Positions 1 to 9,765 of a DNA stretch of 64,000 nucleotides are shown here, one piece after another. A program made the position numbers and the translations under genes. The DNA is from SHAN690 sp041391765. Lineage in GTDB: Bacteria; Bacteroidota; Bacteroidia; Flavobacteriales_G; Salibacteraceae. The notes beneath the pieces are model-generated. The model was not told the DNA's origin. It saw only the letters and a list, made by a program, of their open reading frames with translations, and made no database searches. Location of the stretch: positions 28,411 to 92,410 of the forward strand of contig JAWKNJ010000026.1 in the NCBI GenBank assembly GCA_041391765.1, read 5' to 3'. Each line of letters begins with the position of its first letter. Positions within the stretch are counted from its first letter, which is position 1.

Positions 1-1539
1 CGCGAACAACTCAACGAAGTGGTCACGCTCACCACCCACAACTACAAGGCCGACCAGATGAACAGCGCGGCATTGGAGGCGCTTCCGTCCTCGCTGTTCA
101 CCTACACAGCCGAGGTGGACGGTGACTTCCCCGAGTCCATGTATCCCGTGGAAGAGCGCATCGAACTGAAAGTGGACGCGCAAATCATGTTCATCAAAAA
201 CGACACAACCGATGGCGCGTATTTTAATGGCAAGCTGGCCAAGGTCGTGCGCCTCGAGCCCGATCGCATCACCGTGAAAATGGCGGGTGAGAGCAAAAAC
301 TACGTGCTCAAAAAAGAGAGGTGGGAAAACCGCAAGTACGTGCTCGATCCCGACACCAAGGAACTGGAAGAAGACATCATCGGGTCGTTTACGCAGTATC
401 CGATCAAGCTGGCCTGGGCCATCACCGTGCACAAAAGCCAGGGACTCACCTTTGATAAGGCCATCATCGATGTCGGGCAGGCCTTTGCTCCGGGGCAGGT
501 GTATGTGGCGCTTTCGCGCCTTCGCTCGCTGGATGGATTGATCCTCGGTACGCACATCAACACCAACGTCATTTCCAGCGATCAGCAAGTGGCGGCCTAC
601 AGCAAAAGCAAGGAACAGCAAGCTCCGCTCGGTGACCTGCTCGGACGCGGACAGCGGCAATACCTCGAAACGCTGCTCATCAAAACCTTCGATTTCAGTG
701 ACATCATCAACCAGATCGGAACCTTCAAACAAGCCAAGGAAAGCACCATGGAGTTTGAGGATGAGAGCATGAGGCAGGCCATGGACTTGATCCGAGAAGG
801 GTTGGAGAAAGAGGTGAAGAACACGCAAGGGTTCAAGAGTCAGTTGCTGCGCCTGCTCCGCGAAGACGATCGCAACAAACTCATGGAACGCATTGAAAAA
901 GGTAGTGCCTACTACTCGGACTTGCTGCGCAAAAGTTTGAGAATGCTGCTCGTTCACCAGACCGAGGTGAGTAAGTTCAGCAAGACCAAAACCTACTTGA
1001 GTTCGCTCGAAGAAGTGGATGCTTTGTTGATGAAAAAGCTCTATGAAGTGGCCAGCCTCAAATACGTAAGTGAGTGCATACTAAGCGGCAAGGAAATCGA
1101 GCGGCAGGAAAGCAGCGAGCAACTCATCGCAGATCGCAAGAAGATGATGGAAGAAGTGGAGAAGGAGGTGAACGAGAATCCCAAGTTCACCAAGCTTAAA
1201 ACCGGCCGCAAGAAAAAGAAGAAAGATGGCCCCAGTCTGAAAATGGAAAAGGGCGAAACCTACAAGGTGACCCTTGCATTGATTAACGAAGGAATGTCAT
1301 TGGACGATGTTGCTGAAAAGCGAGGCATGTCGCTGAGCACGGTGGAGGGACATGCTGCCAAACTGATCACCTCCGGAGACTTGAAATTGGATCGATTCAT
1401 GGCACCTGCCGTAGCCCAAGACATTGCGAAGGTGCTAGCGGAAAAGCAAACCGTCACGGAAACCCACAAGCACTTTAAGGGCAAATTTTCCTTTGGCCAA
1501 ATCCGTATGGTTCAAGCCGTCATCAGCGGAGGAAAGTGA
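1..1539 (+). CDS. Pif1/RecD2-like helicase with C-terminal HTH domain (5' partial)
   Basis: The frame is already open at base 1 (codons read R-E-Q-L-N-E-V-V-T), so the gene starts upstream and the N-terminal ATPase core is missing. The visible part carries the end of an SF1 helicase: a segment reading ITVHKSQG followed by VYVALSRLRSLDG, which are the late motifs of the UvrD_C_2/Pif1 fold. A long helical linker with a lysine-rich stretch follows near codon 400. The last 90 or so residues read like an HTH_40 helix-turn-helix domain (GMSLDDVAEKRGMSLSTVEGH). This layout is common in Bacteroidota proteins annotated as helix-turn-helix domain-containing AAA ATPases. The likely role is DNA unwinding in repair or replication. 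The helicase identity is firm; the exact subfamily is inferred. Confidence 0.85.
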   Translation, partial: REQLNEVVTLTTHNYKADQMNSAALEALPSSLFTYTAEVDGDFPESMYPVEERIELKVDAQIMFIKNDTTDGAYFNGKLAKVVRLEPDRITVKMAGESKNYVLKKERWENRKYVLDPDTKELEEDIIGSFTQYPIKLAWAITVHKSQGLTFDKAIIDVGQAFAPGQVYVALSRLRSLDGLILGTHINTNVISSDQQVAAYSKSKEQQAPLGDLLGRGQRQYLETLLIKTFDFSDIINQIGTFKQAKESTMEFEDESMRQAMDLIREGLEKEVKNTQGFKSQLLRLLREDDRNKLMERIEKGSAYYSDLLRKSLRMLLVHQTEVSKFSKTKTYLSSLEEVDALLMKKLYEVASLKYVSECILSGKEIERQESSEQLIADRKKMMEEVEKEVNENPKFTKLKTGRKKKKKDGPSLKMEKGETYKVTLALINEGMSLDDVAEKRGMSLSTVEGHAAKLITSGDLKLDRFMAPAVAQDIAKVLAEKQTVTETHKHFKGKFSFGQIRMVQAVISGGK

Positions 1540-1641
1540 CCACCAAGTCACCTCAAAAATTATTTTCAATCCAAACTTTCTGGTTTCCATTGGCTTAGAT
1601 GCCGTTCGCTAAAAAGCCTGTAAATCCTACGCTCAGGCGGA

Positions 1642-1649
1642 TATATTCG
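1642..1649 (+). promoter_or_regulatory. Possible Bacteroidota -7 box for the TonB receptor gene
   Basis: TATATTCG lies 24 bases before the ATG at 1673 and matches TAnnTTnG, one base off the Bacteroidota -7 consensus TAnnTTTG. No clear TTTG-like -33 element is seen at the usual distance, so this is a weak call. Confidence 0.3.
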
Positions 1650-1672
1650 CGGCCGTTTTCAAAAAACGACCT

Positions 1673-3517
1673 ATGCGATACTTACTCTCTGCACTCGTTC
1701 TATTTCCAATTCTCCTATCCGCACAAGACAGTGTTCGATTAGATGAGGTGATCATCACCGACAACCGAATCGAGACTTCCGTAATGGAAAGCGGGCGTAA
1801 CGTTCAGGTTATTTCAAAACGACAAATCGAGCAGCTACCGGTACAGTCGGTGAATGAGTTGTTGCAACACGTTGCCGGAGTTGACTTTCGTCAGCGTGGT
1901 CCATGGGGAGCGCAGGCGGATGTGAGCCTCCGAGGTGGGAGCTTCGATCAGTGCCTCATATTGGTGAATGGCATCAAGGTGAACGATCCACAAACCGGGC
2001 ACCACGCCATGAACTTGGGCATTGACTTGAGCAGCGTCAGGCAAATTGAAGTACTGAAAGGTCCTGCTGCTTCACGCTATGGACTCAATAGTTTCAGCGG
2101 TGTGATCAACATCATCACCGAACCGGATGCGGAGAATGCAGTTGAAATCCAATCAGCCTATGGACAAGCAGAGAACAGCAGCTTGCCGAACAATTACTTG
2201 GGTGGATACAACGTAAATGCAGGTGCCCATTTTGGAGTGGCAGCTTCGCGACACATGATCTCAGTGGGGCAGAAGCAAAGCACGGGCTACCGACCCAATA
2301 CCGATCTTAATCAGCAGAGCGTCAACTACCAAGGCATCACAAAAACGAAAGCCGGTGATTTCAACATCATGGGTTCGTTCGTTCAAAATGACTTTGGTGC
2401 TTCAGGGTTTTATGCGTTTCCGATAGATGCCACCAGCGATGAAGAAGTGACCACGTACTTAGTAGCTGCTCAGCACACGATTAGAAAGGGTGCCTTTCAA
2501 ATGAAGTCTAAGATTTACACTCGGAAGAACTTCGACACGTACACCTTGTTTCGAGACGCTCCTACTATTTATCAAAACCGCCATCGCACAGACGTGGGTG
2601 GAGGAGAAGTGCACGGAGCCTACACCTATTCGATTGGTACTGCAGCTATCGGAGTTGAATATCGACAGGAAGCCATCAATAGCTCGAACCTTGGAAAGTG
2701 GACGCGCGATAACATTGGTGTATTTGCTGAAAACAGAATCAACCTATTGAATGAGCGATTGCTGCTTGGAACCGGAATATATGTGAACCAAAGCAGCGAT
2801 TTTGGAATGCAATACTTGCCTTCTGTTGATGCGAACGTCAAGGTCACAAAGGATATTCACGCGTTCATGACTTGGGGTCAGTCGTTCCGTGTTCCCACCT
2901 TCACGGACCTTTACTATGTGGGACCAACCAATGTTGGAAATGCCGGCCTGCTTCCTGAGCGATCAAACAACTATGAAGGAGGTTTGAAGTGGACAAGAAA
3001 TGGCCAAAATGCTCAAGCGAGCGTCTTCTACAACCAAGCCACCGACTTGATCGACTGGACACGTGATTCACTTAATCATCCATGGCAACCGCAGAATTAT
3101 AGCCAAGTGAATACGCTGGGTGCTGATTTCAACTACAGCATCATCCGTGAGCGTAAGATCAATTCATGGTTAACATGGAGCAACGGACGATTGGGTTACA
3201 CATGGCTTCAAATGGACATTGCATCCCAGGGTGATGTGATTTCTCGCTATGCGTTGAACAACCTGCGACACCAAATCACAGCTCAAGGAGCTTTAACGAT
3301 TGCAGACAAGTATGGTATTTCGTTGACCGGTCGCTACCTCGATCGTCAGGCATACAACAGCTATTGGCTGGTGGACGCCATGGTTCAATACAAGGTGGAT
3401 CAATTTCGCCTGTGGGCAGATTGCACCAACTTGTTGGACACGAAGTACATCGAAACCGCGAACGCACCCATGCCGGGAAGGTGGTATCGATTGGGTGTGG
3501 ATGTCAGGATTAAATAG
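1673..3517 (+). CDS. TonB-dependent outer membrane receptor, BtuB-like
   Basis: 614 aa. A signal peptide of about 17 residues ends at LLSAQ. The plug domain follows: a TonB-box-like segment (LDEVIIT), then LPVQSVNELLQHVAGVD, VSLRGGSFDQ and IEVLKGPAASRYG, all hallmark plug motifs. The rest reads as beta-barrel strands and ends with an aromatic-rich PGRWYRLGVDVRIK, typical of an outer-membrane C-terminus. Length and plug sequence resemble the BtuB/vitamin B12 class more than SusC proteins, which are near 1,000 aa. The substrate is not shown by the sequence; cobalamin or another metal chelate is possible. It stands alone between the helicase gene and clpB, with no SusD partner nearby. Confidence 0.88.
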   Translation: MRYLLSALVLFPILLSAQDSVRLDEVIITDNRIETSVMESGRNVQVISKRQIEQLPVQSVNELLQHVAGVDFRQRGPWGAQADVSLRGGSFDQCLILVNGIKVNDPQTGHHAMNLGIDLSSVRQIEVLKGPAASRYGLNSFSGVINIITEPDAENAVEIQSAYGQAENSSLPNNYLGGYNVNAGAHFGVAASRHMISVGQKQSTGYRPNTDLNQQSVNYQGITKTKAGDFNIMGSFVQNDFGASGFYAFPIDATSDEEVTTYLVAAQHTIRKGAFQMKSKIYTRKNFDTYTLFRDAPTIYQNRHRTDVGGGEVHGAYTYSIGTAAIGVEYRQEAINSSNLGKWTRDNIGVFAENRINLLNERLLLGTGIYVNQSSDFGMQYLPSVDANVKVTKDIHAFMTWGQSFRVPTFTDLYYVGPTNVGNAGLLPERSNNYEGGLKWTRNGQNAQASVFYNQATDLIDWTRDSLNHPWQPQNYSQVNTLGADFNYSIIRERKINSWLTWSNGRLGYTWLQMDIASQGDVISRYALNNLRHQITAQGALTIADKYGISLTGRYLDRQAYNSYWLVDAMVQYKVDQFRLWADCTNLLDTKYIETANAPMPGRWYRLGVDVRIK

Positions 3518-3723
3518 CCATCGCAGCCAAATAGGCACAGGATTTTCATTTCGCGAGACAAATTGACTTTTGATCTCGAATTTTTCCGACAAAAAGTCTT
3601 GAAACCAATGCGTTAGTGCTCATGGTTCAATGATTGACTAGTTGGCGCGAATCGCTGAGTGTCTTTGGCCAATGACTTTTCGGAGATAGTGGTCAAAAGC
3701 AAACAGCTTAAAAGCAATAACAT

Positions 3724-6337
3724 ATGAACTTGAACAAATTCACCATTAAAGCACAGGAGGCCATCCAGCAGGCACAACAGCTTGCTATGGGAAGGGGCCA
3801 TCAGAGCATTGAGCCTGCTCACATCCTTAAGGGTGTTATGGAGGTGGACGAGAATGTCACTCCATACTTGCTCAATAAGCTCGGTATCAAGCAGACTGTG
3901 ATTGAACAGGCGCTTGACCGCATCATCGACTCGCTTCCAAAAGTGGAAGGGGGCGGACAGTACCTGAGCCAAAAAGCCAATCAGGTGTTGGTAAAGGCAC
4001 AGGATAAGATCAAAGAATTCGGAGACGAATTCGTAAGTATTGAACACTTATTGTTGGCGGTTCTTGACGTCAACGATCAGGCGAGTTCGCTATTGAAAGA
4101 CAGCGGAGTGACGGCTGCGGAATTGAAAAAAGCCATTACAGAATTGAGAAAGGGAAGCACAGTGACTTCGCAAAGTGCGGAGGAAACTTACAACGCCCTC
4201 GGCAAATATGCCATCCACTTGAACGAGCAGGCTCGAAACGGGCAGCTTTCCGATCCGGTGATCGGCCGGGATGAAGAACGAAGGGTGCTTCAGATTCTAT
4301 CTCGAAGAACCAAGAACAACCTGATTTTGATTGGTGAGCCCGGTGTAGGTAAAACGGCCATTGCTGAAGGCATTGCTCATCGCATCGTGAACGGTGACGT
4401 ACCCGAGAACTTGAAGGACAAGGAACTTTATTCGTTGGACATGGGAGCCTTGGTTGCCGGAGCGAAGTATAAGGGAGAATTCCGAAGAGCGTTTAAAGGC
4501 AGTGGTCAAGGAAGTGACTGGAAGTGACGGACACATTGTCCTCTTCATTGACGAGATCCACACCTTGGTGGGAGCAGGAAAGAGCGATGGCGCTATGGAT
4601 GCTGCTAACATCTTGAAACCTGCATTAGCTAGGGAGAGCTGAGAGCGATTGGTGCGACAACCTTAAGCGAGTATCAGAAGTACTTTTGAAAAAGACAAGC
4701 GGGGCATTGGAGCGTAGGTTCCAAACCGTTTTGGTGGACGAACCGGCCGAAGACGATGCGATTAGCATTCTTCGAGGTTTGAAAGATAAGTTACGAGACA
4801 CACCACAAGGTGCGCATCACAGACGAGGCGATCATCAGCAGTGCAGTTGAGTCAGCGATACATCACAGATCGATTCCTTCCGGACAAGGCCATTGACTTG
4901 ATAGACGAGGCCGCTTCAAAGCTCCGCATGCAGATCAACAGCATGCCCGAAGAGTTGGATGAAGTGGAGCGAAAGCTTCGTCAATTGGAAATTGAAAGGG
5001 AAGCAATCAAGCGCGAGAATGACGACAAGAAGTTGGAAAACCTGAACGCTCAGATTGGTGAATTGCAAGAAAAGCGAACCGGATTGAAAGCTAAGTGGGA
5101 GAGTGAGAAAGAAGTGGTGGAAGGCATTCAGAGCCAGAAGAAGGCGATTGAAGAATTGAAGCTGGAAGCAGAACAGGCCGAGCGGCACGGAGACTTGGGT
5201 CGCGTGGCTGAGATACGCTACGGAAAGGTAGCGGAGGCGGAGCACAAGCTCAAAGAGCTCGAAGCTGAGTGGGCGGGAATGGATGCGGATGGTCGTATGA
5301 TCAAAGAGGAAGTCGATTCAGAAGACATCGCAGAAGTGGTTGGCAAGTGGACCGGAATTCCAGTGAATAAAATGCTTCAAAGTGAAGCAGAAAAACTCCT
5401 TCACCTGGAGGATGAACTCCACAAGCGAGTTGTAAGCCAGGATGAGGCGATCGAAGCCGTGGCCGATGCCGTCCGCAGAAGCCGAAGTGGTTTGCAGGAC
5501 ATGAACAAGCCAATCGGTTCGTTCATCTTCTTAGGAACCACGGGAGTTGGTAAAACCGAATTGGCAAAGGCACTGGCCGAGTATCTCTTCGACAACGAGA
5601 ATGCGATGACTCGTATTGACATGAGCGAGTATCAGGAGCGTCACGCAGTGAGCCGATTGGTGGGAGCTCCTCCGGGATACATAGGCTACGATGAAGGCGG
5701 TCAGTTGACCGAAGCCGTTCGTAGAAAGCCTTATTCTGTGATCCTGTTGGATGAAATTGAAAAGGCCCACCCCGATGTGTTCAACATCTTGCTGCAAGTG
5801 TTGGATGACGGTCGATTGACCGACAACAAGGGTAGGGTGGCGAATTTCAAAAACACGATCATCATCATGACTTCTAACCTAGGTTCGGACATCATCAGCC
5901 GAAACTTTGAGGGCATCAAAGAAGCGGAATTGGATCGCGTGATGTCAAGAACAGAGTTTGAGATGAAGGAAATGCTTCGCAAGACGCTAAAGCCTGAATT
6001 CCTGAATCGAATTGACGAAACGATCATCTTCAAACCATTGGCTAAGAACGATGTCAGAGCGATTGTTAAAATGCACTTGGACGCGCTCACAGAGCGACTG
6101 GCAGCACAGGATATTCACCTCGCGGCCACTGATGAGGTCATCGATCACTTGGCGGAAGCCGGATTTGATCCTCAGTTTGGTGCAAGACCAATCAAGCGGA
6201 TCATTCAGAAGAATGTGCTGAACGAGTTGAGCAAGCAATTGCTGGCAGGACATGTGAAGCACGGACAAGACATCGTTCTGGACATTTTCGATGATCAGTT
6301 CGTTTTCAGAAATCCGATTAAAGAAGAAATGGTCTGA
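3724..6337 (+). pseudogene. clpB: ClpB disaggregase, frame broken by clustered indels
   Basis: Read end to end this is a complete ClpB of about 870 aa, the normal family length. Visible parts are the Clp N domain (FTIKAQEAIQQAQQLA), the first AAA+ domain (GEPGVGKT), the long M-domain coiled coil from about 4950 to 5250, and the second AAA+ domain (GTTGVGKTELAK) with the D2 small domain. The frame breaks about six times within roughly 360 bp: an extra C near 4482, a missing G near 4634, an extra T near 4687, an extra G near 4703, an extra T near 4792 and two missing bases near 4840. Between the breaks the residues match ClpB perfectly (IVLFIDEIHTLVGAGKSDGA, RITDEAI). ClpB rescues aggregated proteins with DnaK. 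Retained motif identity suggests sequence error rather than a dead gene. Confidence 0.9.
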
Positions 6338-6365
6338 ACCATTTTAGCGGAATAGAGTAATATAG

Positions 6366-6400
6366 GGGTGACAAAGCGCATTGCTTTGTCACCCTTTTTT
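6366..6400 (+). terminator. Rho-independent terminator after clpB
   Basis: A perfect 12-bp stem (6366-6377 paired with 6383-6394, GGGTGACAAAGC and its complement) with a 5-base loop is followed by six T residues. It sits between the clpB stop and the ATG at 6402, so clpB transcription should end here. The hairpin also argues against the earlier in-frame TTG at 6381 as the start of the next gene. Confidence 0.9.
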
Positions 6401-6401
6401 C

Positions 6402-7166
6402 ATGAATCAATTGAAAGCAATAATTGTTGATGACGAGGCCACGAATCGTGAGGTGCTCAAGCGTTTGATTGCCAAGTTTTGCCCCGAGGTGGAAGTTGTC
6501 GGCTCAGCACAGAACGTAATGGAAGCTGTGTTTTTGATCCGCGATCATCGGCCTGATGTAGTGTTCTTAGACATTGAAATGCCGGGTGAGGACGGGTTCT
6601 CACTGTTCACTCATTTTGAAAAGCCCGATTTCCGGGTGGTGTTCACCACGGCTCATGCTGACTATGCGATCAAGGCCATCAAATTTGCGGCCTTGGACTA
6701 CCTTCTCAAACCTGTTGATTTTAATGAACTCAAACAAGCGGTTGCCAAGGTGCGCGATTCTATTCAGAGGGGCGATGGAAACAACCTGCTCGAAAAGCAA
6801 ATAAACGTTCTAAAGGAGAGCCGAACCGCAGACAATTTTGATTTCAAGCGCATTGCATTGCCATCAGCTGATGGGGTTGAGTTTTATAACGTATCCAAGA
6901 TACTGCGATGCGAAGCCGCACGTGCTTACAGCACCTTTCATTTTGATGACGAAACAAAAGTCCTGGTCTCCAAACCTCTGAGTGAATTTGAAAAACTATT
7001 AAGCGAGTGTAACTTCATACGAATTCACAAATCCAATATGGTGAACATGACTCACGTGGTAAAGTTTGTCAAGTCGGATGGTGGGTATGTGGTGTTGTCA
7101 GACGGAAGTCACATTTCAGTCGCATCGCGCAGAAAGAATGAAGTGATGCAAATTTTGGGCACTTAA
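6402..7166 (+). CDS. LytTR-family response regulator
   Basis: 254 aa. The receiver domain spans about residues 5-120, with the acidic pair near D10-D11, the phosphoacceptor D57 in VVFLDIEMP, the conserved T in FTTAHADYA, and K in YLLKPVD. A LytTR DNA-binding domain fills residues about 150-250 (FIRIHKSNMVNMTHV, SHISVASRR). The ATG at 6402 is chosen because the earlier in-frame TTG falls inside the terminator stem. The next gene begins 6 bases downstream and encodes a LytS-type kinase, so the two form an operon and probably a cognate pair. The expected role is transcription control on phosphorylation; the targets are unknown. Confidence 0.93.
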   Translation: MNQLKAIIVDDEATNREVLKRLIAKFCPEVEVVGSAQNVMEAVFLIRDHRPDVVFLDIEMPGEDGFSLFTHFEKPDFRVVFTTAHADYAIKAIKFAALDYLLKPVDFNELKQAVAKVRDSIQRGDGNNLLEKQINVLKESRTADNFDFKRIALPSADGVEFYNVSKILRCEAARAYSTFHFDDETKVLVSKPLSEFEKLLSECNFIRIHKSNMVNMTHVVKFVKSDGGYVVLSDGSHISVASRRKNEVMQILGT

Positions 7167-7172
7167 CTGATC

Positions 7173-8645
7173 ATGAGGTTAGAGCCATCTGACATATTGG
7201 TTGTAGAGGATAGCGATGTTGATTTCCTGGTACTTCAGAAGATGCTTTGCTCAATAGGTTTCGAAAAAGATGCGATACACTGGATCAAACAACTTTCAGA
7301 TTTTGAATTTTCCGGAGAATCATTCGTGCTTTGCGATCTGAACTTGCCCGACTCCAACGGTCTGAGAACGCTTAAGTCTGTTTTGAGCATCGTTGGATTT
7401 GATCGTGTTCCAATCATTGTCTTGACCGGCAGTGACGATGAAGCTAGAGCCGATGAGGCTATTAAATTGGGTGCACAGGACTATTTAGTTAAGGGAACTT
7501 TCAGTCAATCGTTGCTTCAAAAAACGTTGGCCTTTTCAAAGCAGCGGAGCGGATTGCTTGCCGATCTCTACAAACAGGAACGAGCCAACCAGCAACTCGG
7601 TAATTACCTCACTTCCATTCTCAGCACAGTTCCAAGCTATATCATCCGGGCCAATGAAAACCTGGAAATCGAATACATCAATCGGGTGTTTCCGATGTTA
7701 GACCTAAAGGATAAAACCATCCTTGACTTTATCAATGCCGCAGACAGGCCGGTTGCCGAGAAAATGATAAGGTTATTAAAATATGACGATGAACCGCTCT
7801 ACTATCAAACGGAGGTGAAGGACGAAGCGGGGCAATCCATTTGGCTCTACAGCCGAATGTCGAGGTTAGACGATAAATCCTATGTGCTTATTGCAACAGA
7901 TATAACACCACGGGTGGAGGCTCGCGCCTTGCTAGAGAAGGAGTCGTTGAAGTCTCAGCTGTTTCAAATGCAACAGCTAAGCTCACAGCTCAATCCGCAT
8001 TTTGTTTTTAATGCCATGTCATCCATCCAGCTTTCCATTCTAAGCCAAAAGGAAGACGAAAGTCTGGATTTCGTCAGCAAGTTTTCATTGCTCATGCGAA
8101 CGGTGCTCGAAAACTCCCGAAGGGAATTGCTGACTTGGGAGGAGGAGTGGTCGTTTCTTTCAAAATACCTCGACATTGAACGGCATCGCCTGAGCGGCAA
8201 GTTCGAATACCAGCTTGCATCGAGCGTTGCTGACCTGGAGAGTATCCACCTGCCTCCAATGATGCTTCAACCATTTGTTGAGAACGCTGTGGTGCACGGC
8301 ATTGGTAATCGAACAGATGCGGGAGGATTGATTCAAATCAAAATAGAGGAGAAAGGGGAGCGGGTTATCATTTCCGTGTCCGACAATGGTGTTGGACGAA
8401 GGCGCGCCAATCAGTTGAAACTCATGCGCCACCAGAATGATCATGTTTCGCGAGCATTGGAAATTAACAATAAGCGAATATCTCTGTTCAACCAGCTTTA
8501 TCAGACTAAACTGTTTCAGGTAACAACCATTGACTTGTATGAAAATGGCAAACCGATTGGAACAAGTCAAAAGCTCATTATTCCTAAAAAGTTAGGACAA
8601 ATGGAACCGATCGTATCCCTGGACGAAACCATACTCAAGGATTAG
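7173..8645 (+). CDS. Hybrid sensor: receiver-PAS-LytS-type histidine kinase
   Basis: 490 aa, no membrane segment and no signal peptide, so cytosolic. An N-terminal receiver (about 6-115) has acidic residues in VVEDSDVD, phosphoacceptor D55 in LCDLNLPD, and K in DYLVKG. A PAS-like segment follows (about 145-245). A His_kinase domain carries H276 in LNPHFVFNAMSSIQ, and a HATPase has the N box LQPFVENAVVHG and the G box VSDNGVGRRR. This is the LytS/YehU kinase family, but with a receiver fused in front rather than a transmembrane sensor. It lies 6 bases after the LytTR regulator gene. The receiver suggests input from another kinase or feedback from its own. Confidence 0.9.
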   Translation: MRLEPSDILVVEDSDVDFLVLQKMLCSIGFEKDAIHWIKQLSDFEFSGESFVLCDLNLPDSNGLRTLKSVLSIVGFDRVPIIVLTGSDDEARADEAIKLGAQDYLVKGTFSQSLLQKTLAFSKQRSGLLADLYKQERANQQLGNYLTSILSTVPSYIIRANENLEIEYINRVFPMLDLKDKTILDFINAADRPVAEKMIRLLKYDDEPLYYQTEVKDEAGQSIWLYSRMSRLDDKSYVLIATDITPRVEARALLEKESLKSQLFQMQQLSSQLNPHFVFNAMSSIQLSILSQKEDESLDFVSKFSLLMRTVLENSRRELLTWEEEWSFLSKYLDIERHRLSGKFEYQLASSVADLESIHLPPMMLQPFVENAVVHGIGNRTDAGGLIQIKIEEKGERVIISVSDNGVGRRRANQLKLMRHQNDHVSRALEINNKRISLFNQLYQTKLFQVTTIDLYENGKPIGTSQKLIIPKKLGQMEPIVSLDETILKD

Positions 8646-8677
8646 CGTTGGGAAATCGGGGTTTGGCATTGGGAAAT
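8646..8677 (+). repeat. Two copies of a CRTTGGGAAAT motif
   Basis: CGTTGGGAAAT (8646-8656) and CATTGGGAAAT (8667-8677) lie 10 bases apart right after the kinase stop. Two more copies flank the next gene on its other side (9134 and 9155), and one more lies near 54979. Function unknown. Confidence 0.5.
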
Positions 8678-8717
8678 TTTGTTTCAGGACCCTCAGCGCT
8701 TATGGTTAAGCTTGAGT

Positions 8718-9080
8718 ATGAAATGGTCCAATACACACTTCAGGCGAATCATTTTCGCATCACTTGGTTTCTTAACTCTTGTTTCGGCAAGGCCCGCAAG
8801 TGGTGAAGCTGGAGGCGCAACAATTCTTGAACGGGCGAGAATGGAATGTAGAGGTTCCGTTGCTTTTTATGCCAAAACGGACTCATCCAATGTGCTTTTA
8901 AAGGCGCTGAACTATTGTCCGGACGGGATGTCAGCCAAAGAGCTGAACGTTGCACATGCTCTGGAGAATGAAATTCTCCTCTTGCTATTGAGGAAAGGAT
9001 ACTTCCTGGAGTCCATCATGTGCGGCTATTCCGAAGAAACAGGAGCATCTCAGCGATTGATTTTTTTGGTGGAGCGCTAG
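8718..9080 (+). CDS. Hypothetical small secreted protein
   Basis: The ATG at 8718 gives 120 aa with a basic-hydrophobic N-terminus (RRIIFASLGFLTLVSARPAS) that looks like a signal peptide. A longer form could start at 8679, but that start overlaps the second TTGGGAAAT copy and adds an unlikely leader. The mature part has three Cys (MECRGS, LNYCPDG, SIMCGY) and no domain I recognise. It sits between two pairs of TTGGGAAA motifs. It could be a fast-evolving exported protein or a spurious frame; its length and the clean signal peptide favour a real gene. Confidence 0.5.
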   Translation: MKWSNTHFRRIIFASLGFLTLVSARPASGEAGGATILERARMECRGSVAFYAKTDSSNVLLKALNYCPDGMSAKELNVAHALENEILLLLLRKGYFLESIMCGYSEETGASQRLIFLVER

Positions 9081-9133
9081 TCCATTGGCCACCGGTAAAT
9101 GAGAAATCGATGCCTTCCGAGTATCGACTCAAA

Positions 9134-9165
9134 CGTTGGGAAAGTGCATGCTGTCGTTGGGAAAT
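9134..9165 (+). repeat. Second pair of TTGGGAAA motifs
   Basis: CGTTGGGAAA at 9134-9143 and CGTTGGGAAAT at 9155-9165 repeat the motif seen at 8646-8677 on the other side of the small gene. The gap 9081-9223 holds no convincing gene. Confidence 0.5.
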
Positions 9166-9223
9166 CCGAGGTGGCCATTACTGTGGGTCACGTTTAACCT
9201 TGCCATGTTAAAACCAGCACACG

Positions 9224-9763
9224 ATGAAATCCTATTTGTTGGCCATCGCAATCATTTTCTTGAGTCTTGGTGAAATCAACTCTCAGGAAATCAGCACTGA
9301 AATTGTTCCCATCGCATTCAAGATGAAAGGTCGGGTCAGCTCGAAAGGCGGAGTTGTTAAGTCCGGTGTTGTGCGAGTGTTTAAGTACAATGAACAGGTC
9401 GAAGTCGCAAAGATTAAGCGTTCAGGAAAGTTTAGTGTGAGGCTGCAATCCAATGCTCGCTACATGCTGGACTTCACCATGGAAGATCATGTTTCCAAAA
9501 AGGTGTTCGTTAATACCAAGGTGGACGATGGTGCGTTTTGGGATCGTGTCTTCAAGTTTGATGTTATGCTCTATGCAGACAAAATGGTGCAGGGAATTGA
9601 CGAGGATTTTTTCGATTATCCCGTGGCAATTATCGAATATGACCACGAAGTGGAAAAACTTGGAGCGGTGGATGCATATACCGATGATATTCAGCGAGAA
9701 TTGAAGGCGATGTATGTTCAAAAGATGCAAGCAGCTCAATCTGAGTCTGCGCCCGGAAAGTAG
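9224..9763 (+). CDS. Secreted hypothetical protein, carboxypeptidase-regulatory-like fold
   Basis: 179 aa. A signal peptide (MKSYLLAIAIIFLSLGEINSQ) is followed by a segment reading FKMKGRVSSKGGVVKSGVVR and VAKIKRSGKFSVRLQSNARY, the beta-sandwich pattern of carboxypeptidase-regulatory-like domains that Bacteroidota often place on envelope proteins. The C-terminal half (EDFFDYPVAIIEYDHEVEKL) is rich in acidic and aromatic residues and is not recognised. It is expected in the periplasm or at the cell surface. The neighbours are unrelated and give no clue to its partner. Confidence 0.7.
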   Translation: MKSYLLAIAIIFLSLGEINSQEISTEIVPIAFKMKGRVSSKGGVVKSGVVRVFKYNEQVEVAKIKRSGKFSVRLQSNARYMLDFTMEDHVSKKVFVNTKVDDGAFWDRVFKFDVMLYADKMVQGIDEDFFDYPVAIIEYDHEVEKLGAVDAYTDDIQRELKAMYVQKMQAAQSESAPGK

Positions 9764-9765
9764 AT

